A DNA stretch of 64,000 nucleotides from Aplectana chamaeleonis (Eukaryota; Nematoda; Chromadorea; Rhabditida; Cosmocercidae), in the NCBI GenBank assembly GCA_029168955.1, contig JAPDOI010000710.1:62001-126000 (forward strand), in the 5' to 3' direction. Below the pieces are notes generated by a model. It was not told the origin of the DNA. It worked only from the letters and a program-made list of their open reading frames with translations, and made no database searches. This document shows positions 33,818-46,104 of the stretch, piece by piece; the stretch's first letter is position 1, and each line of letters opens with the position of its first letter. The position numbers and the translations under genes are program-made.

Positions 33818-34623
33818 CTGAAACAAAATGAAATTTGGAAAAAAAGATTGCCCAAGTCAAACGAAATTTATAAGTGAGTGCAAGAGAATTGGAAGGAAAA
33901 GCTAGAAAGCGGCCGGAACAAAGTTAGAATGGGAGACGAATACCAAACAAAAGTAAAGGATTAAAGTCGCCGTCTAGATTCAAACCAAATGTATTCCTCT
34001 TTTTATGCTTAGGAGTGCCGTCTGATCATCACTACGAACAGTCATCAAAGTCCTAAATACCAACTAAATATGCCGATTTTGAACACGCATCGCTACTACA
34101 TACTCTTTTATAATGATGCTTTTCTATGCAAAGGCATCGAGTGCCCTGAGAATCACATTTGATTGTTATGTTCAATCGAACAACTTGGCCTAGATGAAGA
34201 TCATTCGCGAACTTCGATGGTCCAAAAGTGTGCCTCCATGAAGTTATGGCTCTGGGAATGAAAGTAGATCTCTAAAAGCGTAGTCCTTGGTCGGACACCT
34301 TTCAATTCTCCACGAAACGTCACGCATGATTCCAAAGCGAAATTTGAATACATTTCTTAGAAGTGTTAATGCGGCCCTTCCTTCGGCTGCAGGAAAAGCA
34401 TTTTCAAACTATGAGAACAATGGTGTTTGGTATTCTGTTGGGACGACGATAAATAATGCAACCACACAAAGCGAGAATTCGTGGTCTATTCACATCCTAA
34501 ATTCTGCCCGACGCCCAATTCTCGCGGCGATCTATCAATACGGCAGCCCACCATCAGAGCGCGCCGCGCCCTGATGGCACTGTGCTCAGCCCCTAACGCC
34601 GCCCAGGCCGCGGCAAATGAGTA
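33818..34623. other. Kinase intron or upstream sequence
   Basis: The sequence upstream of the first visible kinase exon. I see no further kinase exon and no repeat with clear ends. An open frame at 34287-34574 has no recognisable motif. Confidence 0.35.
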
Positions 34624-36092
34624 AGCAGGCTACGGCGCGAAGTGTCAGCTTTGGTCCGACCCCCAATAACATCAATTCTTCAGCCCCCCCCCCCGTGAAG
34701 AGATAATGACGACGACCTGGGAGGGGTAGGTTATCTCATTCATCCGCTCAAGACACCCGAATATTCCATGATCAAACTGTAAACTCATGGACGCAGCTGC
34801 AAGCTGAGGAGCGCTAAACTAAGTGGTCGGAGTCTTTTTGAAGCCCTGAGGGCGCAAAGGTGCAATCTGGGGTACAAAAAACTGTATTCAAAATATGGCT
34901 GTTCGTATTTGAAAACGATCTCAAAATTTCAAGCAAGCTGAACAGCGCTACACTAGGAGGGACTCCTGAAAAAAATTGAAGTCCATGATTGTGAGGGAAA
35001 ATTCTCAAGTATTTTTCGAATATTTTCATAGGGCCATTCGCGTTGCACCAACGTGTGAGACAGTTAGTTCGCGACCCAAATAAGAAAATAAGTTTGTTTA
35101 GATCGTCCAAAACGGCCTATGGAAACTAATTTTCAGGTGTGATATATTCAAATGTAGCACACCTAGTTTCGATGGCATTAGGTGCGAAACACTTGAACGA
35201 GTATATCATCTGAATGTATCAGACCTAAAAATTAGTTTCCAATGACCGTTTCCCACGATCTGAAGCAACATTTTTTTTGCTGGGTCCCGGACCAACTTTT
35301 CCTCACGTTGCTGCAACTCGAACGGCCCTATTGAGAATTTCGAAAATTACTTAAAAATTTTTCTTTACTATGCTTGACGTGGACATATTTTCGGGAGCGC
35401 GAAGTGGTATAGCGTACTTTAGCTTGCAGTTGCGTGCACGAAATTTCGAGTACGTTTTAAGATACGGACAGCCATATTCTGAATATGGTTTTCGTACCCT
35501 AGACTGCACCTGTGTGCCCTCAGATACTAAAAAGGCTCCGCCCATTTTGTCTAGCGTCTCTCAGCTTGCACCGGCGTCAAAGAACTTGAGAGTGCGTTTC
35601 AAGATACGGACTATCACACTATTGATGTAATTTTCTTACCCTAGGCTGCACCTGTGTGCCCTGAGGGCACCGAATGATGGTAAGCCCCGGGCGGTATCGC
35701 ACCTTGTAGGTAGCCTAAGAATGCATTTTCGGGGACAAAACCTCACAAGATATCACAGTGAACAACCCTTTTCCAAAACTGTGAACTATCCATCATTTCC
35801 CAACGTTGCAAACATTCAGACCTCTGGCGGGATCGAACCTGTGAAACTCTGTCGGTGCGAATGACGCTCCTATTATTATCATTTCTATGATTATTCTTAC
35901 CAAAATTATCATTATATATTAACATACCACTACATGCTAACAGTATGGCTCCCGATACTCCCAGCCACCCCCCCCCCCCGAAGGAAGCCCATCCTAATTC
36001 TTGGTTTAAGGTTCGATCACCCCCCCCCACCGGACGTCGGTGGGTCCGACCCCTCCCTTGGATATATCACACCTCGCGCAGTAGCCTGCAAG
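34624..36092. mobile_element. Repeat family E, copy 2: large foldback element
   Basis: The left end GCAGGCTACGGCGCGAAGTG and the reverse complement of the right end GCAGGCTACTGCGCGAGGTG form inverted termini, both followed by GGTCCGACCC-type sequence. Internal arms (about 34850-35090 and 35290-35520) are also complementary. Palindromic words of the GCCCTGAGGGC type recur at 34842 and 35657. Non-coding, with several C runs. Confidence 0.7.
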
Positions 36093-36584
36093 TAGGCACT
36101 TTGCTATCAATTAGCGACAGCGCGGCAGTAATAGCGATGAAACTCTGTAGATGTCGGCAAGCGTTGCTCACGTTCGGAGAACTGATTCAGTGTCTTCAAT
36201 AACACGCGGTACAGAGAATAAGAGAGTATCAGTAGTACAAAGAACAAAGTTAGCAAGTGCGACAATGGGGACTTTGTAAAGAAATATGCAAGTAAGTCGG
36301 ATTGTGGTCTCAATGCACAAAAATGGAGAAGTTGTCCCGCACTTTTCGGCGCGAATTCCTCTCGGGACCACTTCGCTTAAATGGGATAGCCAGATCTTTC
36401 GAACTGCAAAAGACAGGTCAACTCCTCAACTCTAGCGCATTGAAACCACAGCTCGGTAGGTCGTCCAACGGGCGTATTATAGGGGCCTCATACTACAGAC
36501 GTGTCATGGCGGCTTCCTGTTGTATCTTGCTAATTTGGAAGATTCAAGTCTCGCACTGAGCAGAGTTAGACCCACTCCGCCATA
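36093..36584. other. Unassigned stretch
   Basis: Nothing recognised. Confidence 0.35.
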
Positions 36585-37060
36585 GTTCGACAATAATCCG
36601 TAGTCCCACCCGCTCGATATGCATGTAAAGCACACAAAACGAGGACAAAAACTGCCCTATGACAGTCCTTACCAAGTCGTACGTAATCCCTCCTGTCCCA
36701 TTACTTTCGACGTTGGATAATAAATACCAGAAACGCCATCACAGCATCCTGTCGAGCGCGGCCTATGCTGGTGCCTGGACGATCTAGGACAGACTTCGGA
36801 CGAACTAGGATGTACTACTTAGGCCTCCGCCATATGTGGACGACAGTCCATTGTCACAACCACAAGCAAGGAAAGGACTCAAGACAAGGACTAAAATCTG
36901 TCCTTCGATAGTCCCTCCTAGGTCATCCATAGTTTTCCCTCCTAGGTCCTCCGTAGTCTCACCTAGTTCCCCCCCCGGTCGATATGCAAGTATAAAACTC
37001 ACAAAACGAAGACAAAATTGTCCGATGACAGTCCTTTCTATGTCGTCCGTAGTTCCCCCC
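36585..37060. repeat. Degenerate tandem repeat
   Basis: Units containing TCGATATGCAAGTATAAA, CACAAAACGAAGACAAAA and TGACAGTCCTTTCTA recur near 36600-36670 and 36975-37040, with partial copies between. Open frames on both strands follow the repeat. Confidence 0.55.
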
Positions 37061-38538
37061 CCCCCACCCCTGTCCAACCCCGAACGGAGTTGGATCAATA
37101 ATGCCATTAACACCATGGTGGCATTCCGCCGAATGCGGGCTATGCAGGGGCATGGAGGACCTAGGTGGCAGTACAGACGGCCTCGGAAGGACTACGTCGG
37201 ACTATCGCCCAACTATGAAAGAGCCTTATACAAGAGCAGGATCCACCAGCGTTGCGACAGGACGCAAAGACTTGACCGTTTGTGGTAGGAAATCTTTAAA
37301 ACTTCGGACTGGATCCTCACCTACAAGGGATTCGTGAAAATTACTGAAATTTCCTGAAAATTTTGAGTATCAAGAGCGGGGGTTGTAGCTCCGCAAAACT
37401 CGGTCGCAACGCCCACTGAAGCCTGTACAGGGAGGAGAGGTATACTTATACTTGAATAGAGATAGCTAGTTTTATCTCTGAGCGTCTGCTGTGCCATTAA
37501 AGGCAAGGCTCACGATAAGAACTGCATTATAGTTATCGATGATTTTGAGAGGGAGAGTCCACTAAGTAGAAGTTGATAGTAAGAAGTCCTCACAGAACTC
37601 TTTAAACCGGAGAAAAACTTTTAAAAAGAAATCTCTGTAATATTTAATTATGCCTTTCGGTGAGTTTCAGGAGACTCCAGAAAAACTGAAGTCGGCGATT
37701 GATTCTCCGTTCCGAAATTCTCCTTTGAGTGACTTGGCTTTCTGTTTCTTGTACCGAAAACTTCAAAAAATAAGGATGTGCTGCGTTATGCCCGAAATGG
37801 GCGGAGCGGGGGCGGAGTCACCAACTGCCCAGGTGGCCGGTCGTAAACGGAGGCGCGAGGAACGCAATCATAGCGCTGCACTCACTACGACAGCGTCCAC
37901 CAACTGACGAGACATTCAAGCCAATTGACGAGGGGACAAAGGAGAGAGATTAAAGTGTGGTGAGATAGGACAATATCAACCGTAAAGGAGTTATTCGATT
38001 TGGTTCCAAATCTACTGGGTACAGTAGACTTGAAACCAAATCAAATTAATAGCAAGAATACAGAAGTACTTCGAATATTCGGGATTTGAATATCCTATTT
38101 GTTCGAAAGTTTAACACTTCGAATTTCCAGAATATGTGATCTACTTACTAGGGACTGCTTTAAACTTCCCGTAGCAATTTGGAGAACCATGTTGTGGTCG
38201 CTGTAGGTCTGTGACAGCACATAAATTAAACGCGGATGAAAAAAAAATTCTGTAAATCTCCTACAAGAGAACTACTTGAAGTTATACAAACCAATCCAAA
38301 TGAAATGTACTTTAATAGAACCATTTTTAGACGTAAAGTCCGAGTATGCCTATCGCAGCTGCCTAGACTCATTGTGAAAGAGGTTATAGGCTTTTTTCTC
38401 TGTTTTTCGTACCTATTCTACCCTCCAAAAAGCGCAGTAAACCTTCGAAAATTCGGAAACGGACCTCAAAATCGTGTTCAGGGCCTGTCTGGACGCATCA
38501 CTCCCAGACAAATAGTTTAAATACAGAGGGTGCTTATA
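37061..38538. other. Unassigned stretch with one MITE end
   Basis: TTAA followed by AGGCAAGGCTCACGATAAG at 37497-37519 matches the left end of the TTAA-MITE family, but no right end was found. 37786-37860 (CCGAAATGGGCGGAGCGGGG) is an inverted match to 50020-50102. No gene is recognised. Confidence 0.45.
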
Positions 38539-38800
38539 CAGTGCGTTCAGAAAGTATAGGGACACCCCCGAAAATCGAGGTTTCTAATAAAACTTTGAGT
38601 TTGGTGATGAATACTGTTCACCAATGAATTCAGCATCATGGAAAACCTGTGTTTGATTATTTATATAACAATTGTGAAATTTTGTAAGATTTTATCTCAA
38701 CTTTTAGAATTTTTCGCCGTTCAGAAGTATAGGGACACCCTTCGAAAATTCAGATTTTTTAATCCAAACAAAAATTCCCGTTGCGCTACATAAACTCAAG

Positions 38801-40269
38801 ATGAGTACATGTGATATCTTTACTCCTAAAATGGCTCGTGATACTGCTCTAACTGCTGCTGAACAAGCTCAAATTCGTGCGCTCAGCGTTGCCGGGTTGG
38901 GCCAACGTCGAATCGCTACCCAGCTCGGAAGATCTGTCAACAGTATCAACCAGTTCCTGCGAGATCCAGATTCCTACGGTACTGCAAAACGTACTGGACG
39001 CCCGAAGAAGATCAGCAATCAAGATTCGCGGAGAATTATTCGGCTCTGCTCCAACAGCACACTGTCGCTGAACCAGATTAAGTCTCAATTACCGCTCAGT
39101 GTTTCGAAAACGACAAAAAACGTCTGGAACATCATAAATGGCCATAAAAACATCAGGCAATCGCCAGACAATTGTCAGGCAATCGCCCGGGGTGCGTACC
39201 AGTTTAAAGAGGTTCTTGAAAAACAGAATCCGCCCCGGAATGGTCCTCCAGTCGCGTGCCTGATAGGTAGTAGCACTTTAAGGCAGTAAAATAAGCCTGC
39301 TGTAATGGTGAAGTCTACAAAGCCCAACAAGTGAGGAACTTTGCCACTCCTGACTTAAGCCGCTTTTGAACAATTGTTGCACCGAGTGGGAAGTTGCCTG
39401 TTAATTTTTAGTTGTTTTTTTTTCTTTAGCTGCCGATAGTTTAATCGATGCATTTCTAATCAGTACTCAATGCAGTTATTGGCAATAAACATGAATGAAT
39501 GAATGAACATCGTCCGACAAGTGATGAAGAAGGCCCTGTCGTTATCTGCAAACCATAAAGAGGCTCGACTTGAAATTGCAAAGAGGAACGTGGCAACTGA
39601 TTGGGCATAGGTAAGGCAGTCTCATAAAATCCGGAAAAAATCGAGAAATGACGCAAAAAATTTTTGGGTCATCTTTTTCGACGAGAAGAAATTTAATCTT
39701 GACGGACCGGATGGTGCTTGATCCTACTGGCGAGATCTGCGCAAGGATCCATTGATTTTCAGCAGAAGGAATTTCGGCGGTGACTCGCTGATGTATTGGG
39801 GAGCATTCAGTAGCGAAGGTGTTTTGGAATTGGCCTTCACTTCTTGTCGCATGAACTCGGAGGAATATCAAGAAACTCTTCGCACACATCTACTGCCATT
39901 TTGTCTGGAACACGACGTCAGCGTTTCACTTTTCAGCAAGACAACGCGGCGGTACATGTGTCCAGGTCTACAAAAACCTGGTTTCTCCGTCATCGAATCC
40001 GTTTGTTGGAATGGCCCGCGTGTAGTCCAGATTGTAACCCGATAGAGAATATCTGGGGCATACTTGTGCACCAGGTTTATGCCAACAATAAGCAGTACAG
40101 AACGGTAGATGAGCTGAAGGTCGCTATCCTCGGAGCGTGGGCCAATCTAGATGAAAACGTGATCGTCAATTTGATCAATTCTATGCCAAAGAGAATTTTT
40201 GAGATCATTGCTAATGGTGGTGCACATTTCATTTTAGATTGTATGTTTAATTCTTTCTTTGTTCAATAA
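38801..40269 (+). pseudogene. Tc3-like transposase (DD34E type), inactivated
   Basis: The protein would cut and join the element's ends at TA sites. The N-terminal region has the bipartite helix-turn-helix: LTAAEQAQIRALSVAGLGQR, then SINQFLRDPDSYGTAKRTGR and the GRPKK linker. After an inserted retroposon (39155-39505) the frame resumes with RQVMKKALSLSANHKEARLE. The first catalytic Asp is in FFDEKKFNLDGPDG (about 39690), the second in FQQDNAAVHVS (about 39930), and the Glu in SPDCNPIENIWG (about 40030-40060). Stops near 39610 and 39720 and a frame change near 39930 show that it is dead. An ATG at 38801, or one at 38831 (MARDTALTAAEQ), could have been the start. Confidence 0.92.
39155..39505 (+). 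mobile_element. Short retroposon with a (TGAA)n tail, 351 bp
   Basis: It is inserted in the transposase gene and flanked by the 6-bp duplication AACATC (39149-39154 and 39506-39511). It ends in GGCAATAAACATGAATGAAT repeats, a 3' tail typical of SINE-like or truncated non-LTR insertions. No promoter boxes or coding region are recognised. Confidence 0.82.
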
Positions 40270-40485
40270 TTTTTGTTTTTGTGTTGTGTCCCTATACTTT
40301 CTGAACGGCGAAAAAATCTGAAAATTGAAATAAATTCTTGTAAAATTGCTCAGCTGTTATAGAAATGAACAAATAGAGGTTTTTCACCTCGTTGAATTCA
40401 TTTATGAACAGTATTGATAGCCAAATAAAACATGATTTTGAAAACCTTGATTTTCGGGGGTGTCCCTATACTTTCTGAACGCACT

Positions 40486-40909
40486 GTAGACCCTTTACAC
40501 TAAGATTGTTCAGTGAATATATTTATATATTTATTAACAACATATATTTACACCAGTACTCATCCTACTCACCATAACCTTGAGGTAGTGTTTCCTTTGT
40601 TACCCTAAAACCTGCCATTACCACGAGTTCAGCACTCTTACTAACCATTTCTCTAGACTTTCCCCGCTATAATATAACCTTGATTTACCATGGGCACAAC
40701 GCCGCTGCTACTTCAGCGGGCGCTCCCGTCGACAGTTCTGAGCCGTCTCCCCCCTCGTTTACCACGACCGCCCTCCTTCTCCGCACGGGGCGGAGCTCAC
40801 CCCGTCGCCAATGTGGGAGCTCACTCCGTCGCCAATGTGGGATCTATTATTCCAGATTAGACTTGAAATTTGCCCGGGGGGATAATTGGCGTGCTGATCA
40901 CGAATCTAG
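40486..40909. other. Unassigned stretch
   Basis: GTCGCCAATGTGGGA is duplicated near 40803-40850. No gene is recognised. Confidence 0.35.
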
Positions 40910-41340
40910 GGTTTATTTGTCGTTTTCGCGAAGAAAACATTTGTTCAAAGCTACCCACCGGCAGAAAAATTTGACGGCGAAATCGACTTTTGACAATTTC
41001 CGGAATGTCACGACAGATGTGGTTCAAATCGGTCTTCTGGGGGTTATTTGTAGTGTTCAGCACGAATCTGATATCAGTTTATCGATTTTTGACAGCTTAC
41101 GGTAGATTACGGTGGGTATACGGTAGTTTGGTCAAAGTCTCAGATTCGTCTAAAAGTAACTATGTGGGGGGTATTTGTGGTGCCGAATACGAATTCGATC
41201 TTTATTTGTCGATTTTCGAATTATTAAGGCAGGTTTTGCCTCCTAAATGGCATGTTACCTACCGTAACCTACAGTAAACCTTACAAATTCGACAAGCGAA
41301 CCCCACAATTTCGACAGGCCAGATTCGTGTTCAGCCAGAT
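40910..41340. repeat. Degenerate tandem repeat of about 125 bp
   Basis: Words of the type GAATCTG..TTTATTTGTCGATTTT and GGGGGTTATTTGTAGTG recur about three times. The open frame crossing it shows no domain. Confidence 0.45.
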
Positions 41341-41352
41341 TGCCCCTACATA

Positions 41353-41535
41353 CTAGAGTGTTGCCCGAATATTCGTTTATTCGAATAATATTCGAATATT
41401 CGAATATTCAAAGAAGTGGATTATTCGAATAATCGAATATTCAAAGAAGTGAATTATTCGTTTATTCGAATATTCGAATATTCAAAGAAGTGAAATATTC
41501 GGTTAATTCGAATACTAGGCACGAATAGTTTGAAT
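41353..41535. repeat. GAATATTCG palindromic array, copy 1
   Basis: It begins TAGAGTGTTGCCCGAATATT and consists of TATTCGAATAATCGAATATT-like units joined by CAAAGAAGTG. The same leader and units form 43357-43555. Confidence 0.8.
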
Positions 41536-42239
41536 ATTCGAAAAGATCGCACTCCATTTTGCACTGATGTTAAATTTCACACATTTTGCGTAATGACTCG
41601 TAATTTCTCACAATTCTTCAGTACCTCATAAATATATAGTTATGGCAAGTATTTACAACATATTGAATCGCTCGTAGGATTTTGTCAAAACGCTAGAAAT
41701 CCCCATTCACCTTCAGTTATAGAGAAAAGTTTAAATCTCGAGCGACGCATAAGTATAGCAACACTTGAGCAAAATAGCAATTTCTCACGATGATGGGCAG
41801 AATGAATCATTTTCATGTGTATTTTCATCAAACTGGTTCGAGATGATGCTATTTGTCTACTTTCCCGGTGGACTTCATCTAAATTCTGACGGAAAAGCCA
41901 AAGTCTCTCCTTCCATAAAGCTGGACTTGGAATTCGATGGTTTCCAGCCACCTAGGACGACCAGAGCTGGATGTAGTTTCAAGTTTCTTGCCAGATCCGT
42001 CTGTTGTCGCCCAGACGTCTCATGGAGCTGGGAAGCGAGATATTACACGGCGAGTTCCCAGTGACATGGTGTCGATCTCAACTACTAACTACGAAATGTC
42101 GCTGAGTTTTTTCTCATTGTCGCTGACATTCCGGAGTAGGGCACGGCTAAGCAGCACTAGGAAGTTCGCCATCGCATCAACCGCACATGACTCAACTGAA
42201 CTCAACTAAGCTAAACCAAACTAGACCGAAGCAGACCAC
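41536..42239. other. Unassigned stretch
   Basis: Ends in a degenerate series of ACTCAACTAAGCTAAACC-like words (42190-42240). No gene is recognised. Confidence 0.35.
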
Positions 42240-42400
42240 AAATTTGGCGGCAATTTAGCGGGTATTTTGCGGCTATTTCACGGCGAGCATTATTTGGCGG
42301 CTATTAGGCGGGCAGCATTATGTAGCGGCTATTTCGCGGCTATTACTCGGGGAAAAGGCATTTCGCGTCTATTTCGCGGCTATTTCTCGGCCGAAACTCA
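42240..42400. repeat. GCGGCTATTT degenerate minisatellite
   Basis: The word GCGGCTATTTCGCGG and close variants recur roughly every 15-20 bases. Confidence 0.7.
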
Positions 42401-42403
42401 GAG

Positions 42404-42856
42404 TACACGCTCGTGAACGTGGTTGAGATAACTACGGAAATATAATGGTATGGCTCAGAACACAACGACTACGCATTTTGAAGCGTGAAAAACTACCCAC
42501 AATGACGCTACACGACTGAGAAGTTGGCCTCGCCCCTGTATCTACCCGCGCCTTGTATTGGCGTCCTCCTCCAAAACAGGGGTGCTTGGCCATTGTCAAT
42601 GTCGGTGACATTTTTGGGTGGTACAATAGGTACAATAGGTAAACCACAAACGTCGCCGACGGTGGAAATTGACCAGCACCCCTGTTTAGGAGGTTACAAA
42701 TACAGGGAGCGGGCAGATACAGGCGCGGGGCCGACTTCTCAGTCGTGTAGCTTCACTTTGAGTGGTTTTTACGCTTCAGAATGCGTAGGCGTTGTATTCT
42801 GAGCCATACCATTCAGTTTCCGTTGTTAGTATCTCAACCACGTTCAGGAGCGTGTA
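42404..42856. mobile_element. Palindromic foldback element, 453 bp
   Basis: The left end TACACGCTCGTGAACGTGGT and the reverse complement of the right end TACACGCTCCTGAACGTGGT match. The arms stay complementary for about 130 bp through GGTATGGCTCAGAA and CTACACGACTGAGAAG. The outermost TA may be the target duplication. Non-coding. Confidence 0.85.
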
Positions 42857-42989
42857 TGCTGAATTTAAGTGACGAGAATGCCGCCGGTTCGATTACCCAA
42901 GTATGCGGTACATTGACCCCGCCCAGCATCTGGAAGCCCTGCCCATCCAGGGGCGGCCTCAGTGGAGGTTGGGCGCAACAGCCGCGACG

Positions 42990-43125
42990 CGTGGGTGTAC
43001 CGACCACGCCGCGTGTCGATGTGCCGACCGCGACGCGTGTCGATGCGCCGACCGCGACGCCTGTCGGTGTGCCGACCGCGACGCGTGTCAATGCGCCGAC
43101 CGCGACGCGTGTCGGTGCAAAGTAG
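42990..43125. repeat. 24-bp tandem repeat, about 5.5 copies
   Basis: The unit CGTGTCGATGCGCCGACCGC plus GACG is repeated; in one frame it reads as an eight-residue PTATRVDA motif. A related single-unit region lies at 63255-63300. The coding frame is probably incidental because 24 is a multiple of three. Confidence 0.85.
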
Positions 43126-43356
43126 CTCTTAAGCCAGAAAAAAGTCTTGCAGTAAGTGAACCGCTGCTAAATAGACGGCTAAACGCGACACGTCCAAATG
43201 TCAATAACAGGCGGACGTCGCTGGGCAACGGGCAGATTTCAGGCTTAAAATGCGAACGATTTGAGTTGTCAAGAGGGTGTAGTATGAAATGACAACTTAT
43301 CAACCTGTTGTCGACGCCCCAGTTTGCCTGAGTGGATTGGATTGGATAGCACGCAA

Positions 43357-43555
43357 TAGAGTGTTGCCCGAATATTCATTTATTCGAATATTCGAATATT
43401 CAAAGAAGTGCATTATTCGAGTTATTCGAATAATCGAATATTCAAAGAAGTGGAATATTCGGTTTATTCGAATAATCGAATATTCGAAGAAGTGGATTAT
43501 TCGAATTATTCGTTTATTCGAATATTAAAAAATTATTCGTTCCAACACTCTACTA
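43357..43555. repeat. GAATATTCG palindromic array, copy 2
   Basis: Shares the leader TAGAGTGTTGCCCGAATATT and the CAAAGAAGTG spacers with 41353-41535. Confidence 0.8.
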
Positions 43556-45050
43556 CATACACGTTTTAAGCAAAACCCAAAAAATTAAAAAAAAATCTAA
43601 AAAGTTTCATAGGGGTAGTACCTCACCGCAAAGCTTTAAAAACGCTCATAACTTCTTCCAGAGTAAAACCAGGCAGCTGCGATGGGCATATTCGGACTTA
43701 ACGTCCAAAAATGGTTCTAGAAAAGTACATTTTATTTGAAATGGTATGACTTAGAGTAGTTCCCTGTTAGGCATTGAGCCGAGTCTAAGTATGAAATATT
43801 GGAGCACTGTCCTTCCCCTACAATATATTAAAATTGCGCTCTGGAACTCAATGGTACGTGAGCAAGCCTGCCTTATTAATGAATTCAGTTTTCCTTTTTT
43901 TTTCGATTCATATTTGATTCATTCGAGGGTTGGGATAATGTTCTTTTTTCACATCGAGTCATTAGTAATCTATTCGGTTTTTCGAATTTTTGAGTCACTT
44001 GGCACAATACCGCTGCTATTCAGGGGAAAAGGGGCGAAAACGCAAAAGTGGGCAACAAAAGCGTCTTTCCACAATAACTCGGGGAAAATCTGAGTTGTTC
44101 TTTTTTTGGAAGCTGTAGTATTTGTAATAGAACCTATGGAGGGACATCTGTTATTAGAAGTGTACATAATATTATTTAATGATGTTAATGATAATACAAG
44201 ATTAGTAAGGAGATGTTTCTAGCAATAGTTACCTTTATAGCAACCTTTATAGAATTGGATCGATTGGCTTGAGTAGCTCGTTCTCCGCGTACGCGTAGCA
44301 AAATGCCTCACACGGAAACCAGAGATGCCCAGGGTTTCGGAGGCATCTAGTCTAATTTTGACACGAGAATTTACGTAAATTACGGAAAGTTTAGCCTCAG
44401 TTGGCGAAATTTTGGCTACAGCGCCCGCATATTCTTCGTAAGTTCTCGCTACAGCACCCGCATATTCTACGCTTATTCTCGTTGCAGCACACGGTCGATC
44501 GACCCACCCAGTCTTGATGTGTACTAGAAAGACGATCCCAGCTGCGATTGAGCGCATCGCCGTTTCTTCCCCACGGCCTGCAGCATACCAGCGGCCAAAT
44601 TTATCCCTTGCAAGGTCTTGCAAAGAGCGACACGGGGCTACCCTCCACGACCACCCACAGAGTGTCAATTTATCCGTGGGTTGACTGTGCCAATACTGTT
44701 CAAACCGCATCCCTGCGTTCCGCGTAGCCAACGCGGGTTTGAGATTGAATTGAACACAGCCTGTCGCGAAATCCGTAGATTCTCGCTTTAAAATTATAGC
44801 GAGAATATACGAGCTTAGCGTCAGAGAGAACAGTGGTTCGAACAACACAAGAATATGCGGGTTTTAGCTATCGTAGCTAAGACCCTTAAATTCTCGCTAC
44901 ATGGGATGGGCGGCGTATCGGGCCGCGCCCTCAGAGGCATCTAGCTACGCGTTGGCAGAGTTAGTTGGCCCAAACGGCCGTAGTGAGAGCGACGCTATAA
45001 TTGCGTTCATCTCACCTTCGTTCGCACCAGGGGTGTGCGTAATTACGGTT
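43556..45050. other. Unassigned stretch
   Basis: A 209-codon open minus-strand frame (44219-44848) includes two EYAGAVA repeats that mirror the direct DNA repeat CTCGCTACAGCACCCGCATA near 44410-44470. No domain is recognised and the composition looks repeat-derived, so no gene is called. Confidence 0.35.
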
Positions 45051-45142
45051 TACGATTTTACGATTTACGGTGTTTTTTCGTTTCGTAATTACGATTTACG
45101 ATTTACGACATTTTGAACCGTAAATCGTATTTTTCGTAAATA
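45051..45142. repeat. TTACGATTTACG minisatellite, copy 1
   Basis: Short units CGATTTACG and TAATTACG repeat irregularly and include an inverted copy at the right (CGTAAATCGTA). A related tract is at 49933-50005. Confidence 0.7.
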
Positions 45143-45806
45143 AAAACACATGCGATGGAAGTAAATCACATCTCCAACTGACCTGCTCCAATCCTACTTT
45201 GGGTATACTGACTTTTTTGGCCAGGAGATGGGACCAACTCAGGCGTGTGATTACACAGCACGATCCCATTATCATTCTTTGACGTGATTCTATCATTATA
45301 ATGCGGGACACACGGTCGGAGTTGAAGGCGCTGGATAGCAGATCCGCGTTGCCCGCCGCGCACATCTGACTAGCTGTCGCCTACGACGCGATGCAATCTA
45401 AACCCACTCTTCACCAGGAACTTCTTTTTCGAGTTTTTCATAAAGATTAATTTTCCTGATTCCAATAACTACATTGCCGGCAAAACATCGAGCGAAGCAG
45501 TCTAATCAGTCAAATAATTGCTTCAAATAGTGCTCCTGGCCCGCCTTTTCAGTAGATCACGGCTACTCAGAGTCCACAAAAATCATTACGAGAAGCGTTC
45601 GTTTTTTATCCTAAAAATTTGAAGCTAAAAGTCGTTCCCTCTAGGTAATTTCTCTTCTTCCGCAGCAAACGGACACTCAGAAAAGGCGTGAGTGCTAGTT
45701 TAAACGCTCATCTTCGCCCTTTTTCTGAAACCGTTATCTATCACAAATGCGAGCGTTCGGTGGGGCGCGTTGGCTACATCTTTATAATTAAAGCAGTTAT
45801 GTCCCG

Positions 45807-45810
<4 letters not shown>
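45143..45810. other. Unassigned stretch
   Basis: Nothing recognised. Confidence 0.35.

Positions 45811-45903
<93 letters not shown>
45811..45903. repeat. GT dinucleotide microsatellite
   Basis: An uninterrupted GT run of about 46 units. The flanking open frames on both strands are artefacts. Confidence 0.97.
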
Positions 45904-45904
<1 letters not shown>

Positions 45905-46104
45905 ATGTGTCCCGAATATCTTAGGAATGGCCGATCAAAACTTGTATGAAATGGTACCAACATTTGGGTGGGTGCGACATTTATCGATTACCAAAAAATC
46001 AGCCCGAGTCACCTCTTACGTGCCTCGGGGCAGCCGAGTTTGTCCGTGGAGCGCACTTTTGGCCGTGGGTCATGATAACTTCTGCGAGTCGCCTAGCGAT
46101 GCAA

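Larger units (their letters stand above)
38539..40485 (+). mobile_element. Tc3-like DNA transposon with a retroposon inserted
   Basis: The inverted ends CAGTGCGTTCAGAAAGTATA are flanked by TA on both sides. The inverted repeats extend about 205 bp, and each carries the transposase-site-like word GTTCAGAAAGTATAGGGACA at its tip and again about 190 bp inward. Two sites per end is the known arrangement for Tc3. The element is 1947 bp, of which 39155-39505 is a later insertion. Confidence 0.92.

Noticed and set aside
42781..43125. Protein with PTATRVDA repeats
   Set aside because: Explained by the 24-bp tandem repeat.
44219..44848. 209-residue protein on the minus strand
   Set aside because: Repeated EYAGAVA segments mirror a direct DNA repeat, and there is no domain or splice evidence.
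45688..45963. Cys-Val and Thr-His repeat proteins over the GT run
   Set aside because: Artefacts of a dinucleotide microsatellite.
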